From assembly GCA_018648945.1 (NCBI GenBank), contig JABGQJ010000567.1:1-5220 (forward strand): DNA of 5,220 nt, written 5' to 3'. The notes under the pieces are model-generated. The model was given only the letters and a program-made list of their open reading frames with translations. It made no database searches and was not told where the DNA came from. Positions 1 through 5,220 of the stretch are shown one piece after another. A program made the position numbers and the translations under genes. Positions within the stretch are counted from its first letter, which is position 1. Every line of letters starts with the position of its first letter. Origin of the DNA: Victivallales bacterium (GTDB lineage: Bacteria; Verrucomicrobiota; Lentisphaeria; Oligosphaerales; Lenti-02).

Positions 1-2015
1 CGAGCCCGGAGCTTGTCGCGCTGCTCGCCGAGGCGTCCCAGGGAGGCCATGGCGGCGCTGATCGCGCTTCGGGCATCGTCGACCAGCGTGTAGTGCTCGT
101 CGTACCAGTCCTGGATGCCCGGGTCGACCTGCTCTGCGGTAGCCGAGCCAGCGGCGGGCCCGGGACCACCTGCCCGGTTGTCGGCCAAATCGCTCAGCCG
201 CGCGACGTGTACGTCCGCGTACTGGTCGGCCCATCCGGGCGCCCAGTAGCAGTGATAGACCAAACGGAACAGCCGATGCGTCGGTGCCGGATGACTTGCC
301 GTCCAACCGAGGGCGAGCACGCCCTTGTACTCGCTCTCCCGGACCGTGTCGAGGTCAAGCGAACGGCCGTGGAGCCGCGGCGGGGCCGCCCAATCGTCAT
401 CCCACGTCCAGTTGCCTTTGATGTTGTCGGGGTGGGGGTAGTTCTGGATCTCCACGGGGTGGGCGATAGCGTTCCTCAAGTCGGCCTTGTGGGCACGCAC
501 ACGTGTCTCTTTCAGCCTCTTGTAGAGCTCCTTTGTCTTCTGGCCGGGAATGGGGGTGAACAGCACGTCGGCAGAGCTGGCCTCCGGGTCGTCCTCGTCT
601 TGGTCGTCGCCTTCCTCGTCGTCGTCCTCCCCTTCCTCCTCCTCCTCCTCCTCCTCCTGGTCACGTCCCGAGCGTCGCTCTTGGTCGTCGCCACTGGTCG
701 GATCATTCTCGCCATACAACACCGCCATGCGGTCCAACTGGCGGTCGATTTCCTTGCGGTCGTACCGGTAGGTATGGATCTTGATCGAGTCGAGGTCGCT
801 GACATTCCACCGGCCCGCCACCGAGTCACGTGTGGTTATGAACTGCTGATTCTGGAAGATCGGCGGGACGTGATCGTACATGCGACTGGGAACGCGGATC
901 TTCGCTTGCATGGTGCTGAGGGTCTGAGGCGGGCCCTTGTAGTTGAAACTGCGACGGCTTCTCGCCAAATTCTCCGACCCCTTCACTGCCCTCCAGGTGC
1001 TCTCGAACGTGATGGCTGAGCCAGCGGCCTTTGGCTCTCCCTCGAAGAACGTCGTCACTTCGTCGGGCTTGTTGTTGCCCCGGACCCGGCCCCACCACCC
1101 ACGGCGGCCGGTCTCGATGCGCTGGACCTGGAACCCGTTTTGGCGAATGGTGATCTCGAACTCGCCCTCCGCGATCACCTTCTGCTTCCACGCGTTCGTC
1201 TCAGGGTCCTTGAACTCCTCCTCAATCTGGTAGTGGAAGACACCCTCGGCCTTCTCGCCGACGTAGTCCCACATGTACGTGTCATCGCTCCGGTTGCGGG
1301 GATCGAACGTCAGGAAGAACGCGGCCTTCCCTGAGGAAGCAGGCGAGAAGCCATAGGTGGTCTTCACAGTGTGTGGCCACTTGTTCTCCTTCAGTCGCTT
1401 CTGGTGCCAATCCGAACCATCGATGTTCGGTATGCCGTAGGTATAGCGCCAGGACTTGGCCACCTCGTACCAGTGCAGCGGGTAGTCCTCTGTGCGCGAC
1501 AGCGACTGCCCGTCGAGTCGGTACATGCCGACCGCTGAACTCCCGAGCCGGAAGTGGCCCTTGCGTGGCTTCTTCTTGGGTTTGACCTCGGCGGGCGGCT
1601 CTGGGTTGTCGCGTTCGTCCTGCCGCTCCTCCTCCGTCTTGGGCCGGGCCTTCTCCTCGGCGTCCTGCTTCCTGTACCACTTCTCCTTGAACTTCTCCAG
1701 CGTCTCGACCTTGTCATAGGGCCCGAAGCCCGTGACGTAGTACTTGAGAGCATACCGAGGCGTGTATTGATAGCCATCCACGTCCTGCAGGCGCATCTGG
1801 AACGGAAGGTGGATCGCAAACGGCTGGTCCGACCAGGCGAACTGGACCTGCTGTTCGGTGGGGACAAGGACCTGGTGGTCCTTCTTGCGCTTGTACTCCA
1901 TGCGCTTCCACCACGCAGTGGTGAGGAACGCCTGGCCTCCCTGAGCCGGCAGATCCGTGCTCGGCAGGAGCAGGAACAGGATGAGGGCCAGCGGCAGGCG
2001 GTGGAATCCTGTCAT
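1..2015 (-). CDS. Large predicted secreted protein of unknown function, 3' end beyond the window
   Basis: Reading the minus strand from ATG at 2015 gives 671 codons without a stop to base 3, so the C-terminus lies outside the window. The start is supported by AAGAGGT five bases upstream and by a Sec-type signal peptide: His/Arg at residues 5-6, hydrophobic LPLALILFLLLP at 7-18, and likely cleavage after LPA at residue 24. The mature part is modular. Residues 25-106 are aromatic and beta-rich (W35, W36, W61). Residues 107-152 form a Lys/Glu/Pro linker. Residues 153-437 look globular and beta-rich, with W307-W308. Residues 438-478 are an acidic Asp/Glu tract with eight consecutive Glu (454-461). 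Residues 483-611 are aromatic (W536, W538, W542, sole Cys at 589). A Gly/Ala/Pro linker follows at about 614-632, then a helical segment. I count about 21 Trp. I recognise no family or catalytic motif. The neighbouring glycosidase and the aromatic content make carbohydrate or surface binding a guess only. Confidence 0.88.
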   Translation of the reverse strand, partial: MTGFHRLPLALILFLLLPSTDLPAQGGQAFLTTAWWKRMEYKRKKDHQVLVPTEQQVQFAWSDQPFAIHLPFQMRLQDVDGYQYTPRYALKYYVTGFGPYDKVETLEKFKEKWYRKQDAEEKARPKTEEERQDERDNPEPPAEVKPKKKPRKGHFRLGSSAVGMYRLDGQSLSRTEDYPLHWYEVAKSWRYTYGIPNIDGSDWHQKRLKENKWPHTVKTTYGFSPASSGKAAFFLTFDPRNRSDDTYMWDYVGEKAEGVFHYQIEEEFKDPETNAWKQKVIAEGEFEITIRQNGFQVQRIETGRRGWWGRVRGNNKPDEVTTFFEGEPKAAGSAITFESTWRAVKGSENLARSRRSFNYKGPPQTLSTMQAKIRVPSRMYDHVPPIFQNQQFITTRDSVAGRWNVSDLDSIKIHTYRYDRKEIDRQLDRMAVLYGENDPTSGDDQERRSGRDQEEEEEEEEGEDDDEEGDDQDEDDPEASSADVLFTPIPGQKTKELYKRLKETRVRAHKADLRNAIAHPVEIQNYPHPDNIKGNWTWDDDWAAPPRLHGRSLDLDTVRESEYKGVLALGWTASHPAPTHRLFRLVYHCYWAPGWADQYADVHVARLSDLADNRAGGPGPAAGSATAEQVDPGIQDWYDEHYTLVDDARSAISAAMASLGRLGEQRDKLRA
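588..659 (-). repeat. In-frame trinucleotide tract encoding an Asp/Glu run
   Basis: The plus strand carries eight perfect tandem TCC units at 634-657, inside a longer imperfect run of GTC/CTC triplets from about 588. On the coding (minus) strand this reads as GAG/GAC codons and gives eight consecutive Glu (454-461) followed by a mixed Asp/Glu/Gly stretch to residue 476. The repeat unit is three bases, so copy-number changes by slippage would keep the frame and only alter the length of the acidic linker. What is seen is the repeat and its translation; length variation between strains is inferred. Confidence 0.85.
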
Positions 2016-2020
2016 GTCAC

Positions 2021-2027
2021 ACCTCTT
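2021..2027 (-). promoter_or_regulatory. Shine-Dalgarno site of the secreted-protein gene
   Basis: The minus strand reads AAGAGGT, then five bases (GTGAC), then ATG. GAGGT matches the core of the anti-Shine-Dalgarno complement at a workable spacing. It fixes the start at 2015, because the next in-frame Met is residue 39, which would remove the signal peptide. Confidence 0.72.
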
Positions 2028-2184
2028 GCGGGGGCGGCTGATTGGTCACGTACCTTGGTCCTAGCCCAGCTCTGTGGTGCGCTCCGAGGTCGCCCCGTTG
2101 TGTCCTGATCCCCCGCGAACTGGACTACGGGCTACCGTGTGCAAGAGAGTGGGTTCTACCTGCCCTAGACCATTCCCTACGTTA

Positions 2185-2213
2185 CGGATACCACGACCCG
2201 CCGTTCCCGTCAA
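2185..2213 (-). promoter_or_regulatory. Candidate sigma70-type promoter for the secreted-protein gene
   Basis: The minus strand has TTGACG (2213-2208), matching five of six bases of the TTGACA -35 consensus, then a 17-base spacer, then TATCCG (2190-2185), which keeps only the TAT of TATAAT. The -10 is weak, but the spacing is ideal and the site lies in the right gap and orientation. Transcription would start near 2178. It implies that the downstream gene can be expressed independently of the glycosidase. The call rests on pattern matching alone. Confidence 0.42.
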
Positions 2214-2247
2214 GCGGGCTCTCCGTATAGTCGCCGGTGCCGAGGGG

Positions 2248-5220
2248 TCAGTCGAGCTGGACCATGCGGAACGCCAGTGGTGCCAACGTGAACTCGCTGC
2301 CCGTCCCCTTGGTGCCGGCAATCAGGTCTGTCCAGGAGCCGAGGGGCTTGCTGGCGGACGTCAGGCGCAGGGTCACGGGCTTCTTGCCGAGGGCAAGGAG
2401 GTAGAAGACCGTCTTTCCGTCCACCTGCACGGACCGGCATTCCACCTGGTGCTTGCTGGGGGATACGATTCGGACGGCAGGCGTGATGCCGGCTTCGTCG
2501 ATGGCTCTGGCCAGGGCGGCGCGGTCGAGGGAATCGACCCGTTTCATCCTGGGAACATCCCCTTGGGCCGATAGCTTCACGAGATCATGCCCACGGCGCA
2601 GGGACTTCCTGGTGAGCAAGACTCGGCCGCCGTCCTTGGCAAAGCGCTCGATGGCATCGCGGACATCGTGGTCCACGAACTCTGCATCCGGTACGATCAG
2701 GAGGCGATAGCGCGAGAGCTTGCCGGCTCGGATCATACGGTCGGTGGCGAAGCCGATGGGGGCGTCTAGGAAGTTGGCCTCGGCGTGGGCGCGGGACAGG
2801 GCCTGGGCGTAGTCTCCGGCCAGGTAGAGGCTGGCCTTGGAGAAGTAGAGCGCTACTTCGGGTCTACCAGGGAAGGGCGCGACGTAGCGGGCCAGTCGCC
2901 GCAGATCCAGGGCACTGGTGGCGGTGCCCCAGGCCACGCGCGGTTGCTGCCACGCGGTGTGGCTCATCCCCGCTCCGCTCTTGCCCTCGCCGATCATGCC
3001 CGTGGCCCATACCCAGAACTGGCTCATGCGCAGGCCACGCAGGTAGCTGTGGAAGTAGGTGGCGCGGACGTACTCCGGACTGACCCCGGATTCGTGGATG
3101 TAGTGGTACTCGTGGTCGCCCAGCGGCTTGTCTGGCGCAACGGATTTCTGGAAGTCGAAGAGCATGATTGCCTTCTGCCAGCCAAAGGCGTAGTCGGCAT
3201 TCCCGGGCGACCGCCCGGCATCGCAGCCGGGCACGTCCCATAGCTCTGCCTCGCGCTCGAAGTCGATGCCCTGTTCGGGATGCAATAGGGTCCAGGCCAT
3301 GGGCTTGTTGGAGAGGATCAGTTCGGGGTTGTGCTTCCTCGCCTCGCGTCCCAGCCATTCGAACCAGGATGCCACCTGATCCTGGTGGAACGTGAGCCAC
3401 TCGTAGCGGGCCCTTGTTCCGGGCGCCGCCTTGTCCGCAATCTCGGCGAAGGTCTTGTGGTCCGCAGACCACGCGCGATTCAGCCGGTTGATCGTTTTGT
3501 ATCTCGCCTTCAGGGAGTCCTCGAAGAGCTTCCGGTAGTGGGGGTCTTTGGTGTTCGTGTAGGTGGGCTCGTTCATCATCCACACCACCTGGAAGCCGCC
3601 GCCGCCGCGCAGGCCTGGGAAGAGGCCCTGGTAGTAGGTGCTGACCAGTCGCCGCAGGCTCGGGGAGTCAATGGCGAAGGGGAAGAAGGCACCGTAGCGC
3701 TTGGTCCGTTTGTCGCGGTTGCGGTTCAACCCGCTCCAGTCGGGCAAGGCATCCACGGGGGTGCCACCGGTGATATCGGGGTACTTGCCCAGCGCCCATG
3801 GCGGGAAGTAGTGCAGAGTCGGGTTGAAGGCCACGGCCAGATTCTGCTTGGCCAGGCCCTCCCAGCTTTGCCGGAGCCGGGTGGCAATCTGCGGATCGAA
3901 GGTCTCGTCGGACTGCAGATTGCGGAAGCAGGAGAAGCCGTTGTTGAAGTCGTCGCCGACGATGTTGAAGCCGTAGTCGCGGTAGTCGGGCAGCGCGTTC
4001 CTGAGTTCGCCGTAACCCATGCCGCCAACCAGCATGACCGGTTCGTCGCCGACCCAAAAGTTGCCATCGCGGAGAGTCGTCTTGCTCAGGCCCGGGTCCG
4101 GGATGCGAGCTGGCACGCGTTCCTTGCGCAGGGCGGCCCGGACGCTTGCCGTCTGCTCAGCACACAGTTCGCGCAGGAACTGGGCGTCCCGTGCCGCTTC
4201 GGCGGTCACCCCCTTCTGTGATTTGGTCCCGGCCAGGGGGAGGAAACGGCGCGAAATCACCCGCGCGGCTTTGGCATAGGGGCAGACGATCTGCGCCTTG
4301 TCCGCCGCAGCGAGGGCGCTCTCCAGCTTGGCCAAGGCCGATCCTGCAGTGGCTCGCTCCGTCTGGAAACGGGCGGGGGTGAACAGCTCGAACGTGTGGT
4401 TGGTCGTCACCTTTCCGACCCGCAGCGCCAGTTCGTAGTGAGATGCTGCCTCGTTGGGTGGCGACCAGGTGAAGCGCAAGTGGTGCGTGCCCGCCGCGAG
4501 GGGCGTCGCCAGCATCATGTCGCGGCTGTATGTCCCTTTGCGGCTCTTGATCGTCGCCTTCACTGGCGCTGGCGCCCCCGCGGGCCTCACGTTCACCACG
4601 CTCCAGAACTCCGTCCGCATGCCGTCGCAGGAGATCTCGTCCGCGAGCGACAGCTGCACATGGACGGGGGTCCTGGCGAACTCTCCCGCGTTGAACTCGG
4701 TGGCAGCCAGCCCCTTCTCCAGCTTGAGATCGTCTACGAGGAGGCCTTTGGTGGGGCTGTCCGTATTGATCATCAAGGGGAACACCGTGTCGCCGTTGCG
4801 GGCCGTGAAGGTACGGGCGACGCGCCGCCATTCGCCCTCGGTGCCGCGCAGTCCGATGCGCATCCACCAGCCTTCGCCACCGCCGATCCAGGCGCGCCCC
4901 GGTTCCTCGCTCTTGACGTAGGCGCTGAGGGTGTAGCTCTCTCCCGGCGTCAAGCGTAGGCCACCAAGCAGGACAAGCTGTCCATACACATGGGGCCCCG
5001 TGGGTGTCGTATTGGTGATCTGGATCGCCACCTCGCCGGAATGGGTCTCGGGCACGGTGCGGAAGGTGGACTTGGTGTTGCGGGAGTCCCACACCCAGTG
5101 CTTGGGCCGGACCCCATCCACGGTCTCGAAGCTGGGGTTGGGGATCAGATTCACGCCAAAGCCCGCGTTGGCGGCGGGCACGCTCGCCACTAGCAGCTCG
5201 CCGGGCAGCACACCCCGCTC
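2248..5220 (-). CDS. Multidomain clan GH-A glycoside hydrolase, GH42-like, with N-terminal CBM; 5' end probably beyond the window
   Basis: Predicted exported glycosidase, numbered here from the in-frame GTG at 5211 (987 residues to TGA). Residues 21-167 resemble a CBM4/9 carbohydrate-binding module, opening with NLIPNPSFE and closing with LLVDDLKLEKG. A second beta-sandwich spans about 181-278 and a helical connector about 285-368. The (beta/alpha)8 barrel spans about 380-740: WMMNEP at 544-549 supplies the likely acid/base E548, and LGDHEYHYI at 697-705 the likely nucleophile E701, with FWVWA (732-736) on the last strand. Residues 784-868 resemble the GH42 Rossmann-type trimerisation domain, and 925-987 form a C-terminal beta domain. 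This order fits beta-galactosidase-like enzymes, but the sequence is divergent and the substrate cannot be read from it. The GTG at 5211 has no well-spaced ribosome site, and the frame stays open to 5220 (adding Glu-Arg-Gly), so the real start is probably upstream. The segment LLVASVPAANA (6-16) could be the end of a signal peptide with cleavage after ANA. Confidence 0.9.
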   Translation of the reverse strand, partial: ERGVLPGELLVASVPAANAGFGVNLIPNPSFETVDGVRPKHWVWDSRNTKSTFRTVPETHSGEVAIQITNTTPTGPHVYGQLVLLGGLRLTPGESYTLSAYVKSEEPGRAWIGGGEGWWMRIGLRGTEGEWRRVARTFTARNGDTVFPLMINTDSPTKGLLVDDLKLEKGLAATEFNAGEFARTPVHVQLSLADEISCDGMRTEFWSVVNVRPAGAPAPVKATIKSRKGTYSRDMMLATPLAAGTHHLRFTWSPPNEAASHYELALRVGKVTTNHTFELFTPARFQTERATAGSALAKLESALAAADKAQIVCPYAKAARVISRRFLPLAGTKSQKGVTAEAARDAQFLRELCAEQTASVRAALRKERVPARIPDPGLSKTTLRDGNFWVGDEPVMLVGGMGYGELRNALPDYRDYGFNIVGDDFNNGFSCFRNLQSDETFDPQIATRLRQSWEGLAKQNLAVAFNPTLHYFPPWALGKYPDITGGTPVDALPDWSGLNRNRDKRTKRYGAFFPFAIDSPSLRRLVSTYYQGLFPGLRGGGGFQVVWMMNEPTYTNTKDPHYRKLFEDSLKARYKTINRLNRAWSADHKTFAEIADKAAPGTRARYEWLTFHQDQVASWFEWLGREARKHNPELILSNKPMAWTLLHPEQGIDFEREAELWDVPGCDAGRSPGNADYAFGWQKAIMLFDFQKSVAPDKPLGDHEYHYIHESGVSPEYVRATYFHSYLRGLRMSQFWVWATGMIGEGKSGAGMSHTAWQQPRVAWGTATSALDLRRLARYVAPFPGRPEVALYFSKASLYLAGDYAQALSRAHAEANFLDAPIGFATDRMIRAGKLSRYRLLIVPDAEFVDHDVRDAIERFAKDGGRVLLTRKSLRRGHDLVKLSAQGDVPRMKRVDSLDRAALARAIDEAGITPAVRIVSPSKHQVECRSVQVDGKTVFYLLALGKKPVTLRLTSASKPLGSWTDLIAGTKGTGSEFTLAPLAFRMVQLD

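Larger units (their letters stand above)
2016..2247. other. Intergenic region between the glycosidase and the secreted-protein gene
   Basis: This 232-base gap lies between the glycosidase stop codon (TGA on the minus strand, 2248-2250) and the ATG of the downstream gene at 2015. It contains a candidate promoter and a Shine-Dalgarno site, both on the minus strand and described separately. If the promoter is used, the untranslated leader would be roughly 160 bases. I see no hairpin followed by a T-run that would end transcription of the glycosidase, no tRNA, and no coding frame with convincing codon use. Only short GC-rich inverted repeats are present, for example CCCG/CGGG around 2207-2219. 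Confidence 0.7.

Noticed and set aside
588..659. The TCC repeat as part of a CRISPR or other spaced repeat array
   Set aside because: It is a simple contiguous triplet repeat within a coding frame, with no spacers or repeat units of CRISPR length.
93..1019. Plus-strand frame of 308 codons
   Set aside because: It lies antisense to the 671-codon secreted-protein frame, has Val/Leu/Arg-skewed composition typical of a GC-rich reverse complement, and its Leu run is simply the complement of the Glu repeat. The minus-strand frame has a signal peptide and ribosome site and runs uninterrupted.
826..1680. Short minus-strand frames inside the secreted-protein gene that might suggest a frameshifted or split gene
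   Set aside because: The frame from ATG 2015 was followed codon by codon at several points (about 1550, 1505, 1092, 980, 720-560, 400 and 360-3) and stays open, so no frameshift is needed.
1554..2108. Plus-strand frame of 184 codons with a hydrophobic N-terminus
   Set aside because: The apparent membrane-like Leu-rich start is the complement of the Lys/Glu linker codons of the minus-strand gene. It crosses the start of that gene and has no ribosome-site support.
2197..2218. GC-rich inverted repeat (CCCGC/GCGGG, or CCCG/CGGG) after the glycosidase as a terminator
   Set aside because: The stems are only 4-5 base pairs, one loop is 12 bases, and no T-run follows on the minus strand. The repeat also overlaps the candidate -35 box.
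2042..2230. Small plus-strand frame in the intergenic gap
   Set aside because: It starts at TTG without a ribosome site, has no domain or composition signal, and is opposed to both neighbouring genes.
3331..4221. Plus-strand frame of 296 codons
   Set aside because: It is antisense to the catalytic barrel of the glycosidase and shows no recognisable domain. Long antisense frames are expected in GC-rich coding DNA.

Overview
The window is GC-rich bacterial DNA carrying two long genes, both on the minus strand, and both running off an edge of the window. Signal-peptide-type N-termini, a Shine-Dalgarno site, a TTGAC-type -35 box and a modular carbohydrate-active enzyme suggest a free-living polysaccharide degrader. 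Proteins of this architecture are typical of Planctomycetota, Verrucomicrobiota/Lentisphaerota or Armatimonadota. That assignment is inference only, since there is no phylogenetic marker here.

Right part (2248-5220, minus): a large multidomain glycoside hydrolase. It has an N-terminal CBM4/9-like carbohydrate-binding module, a second beta-sandwich, a helical connector, a clan GH-A (beta/alpha)8 barrel with a WMMNEP acid/base motif, a GH42-like Rossmann (trimerisation-type) domain and a small C-terminal beta domain. Its frame is open to the window edge, so the true start probably lies outside.

Middle (2016-2247): a 232-base intergenic gap. On the minus strand it holds a plausible sigma70-type promoter (TTGACG, 17-base spacer, TATCCG) and a good Shine-Dalgarno sequence for the next gene. 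I see no convincing terminator.

Left part (1-2015, minus): one uninterrupted reading frame of 671 codons with no stop before the window edge. It begins with ATG and a Sec-type signal peptide. I recognise no family. The predicted exported protein is rich in Trp and Tyr, contains a single Cys, and is divided by a Lys/Glu/Pro linker and a strongly acidic Asp/Glu tract encoded by a trinucleotide repeat. It is the least explained object in the window.

If the two genes act together, the likeliest link is extracytoplasmic handling of a polysaccharide or glycoconjugate. They have the same orientation, but the gap has its own apparent promoter, so they need not share a transcript.
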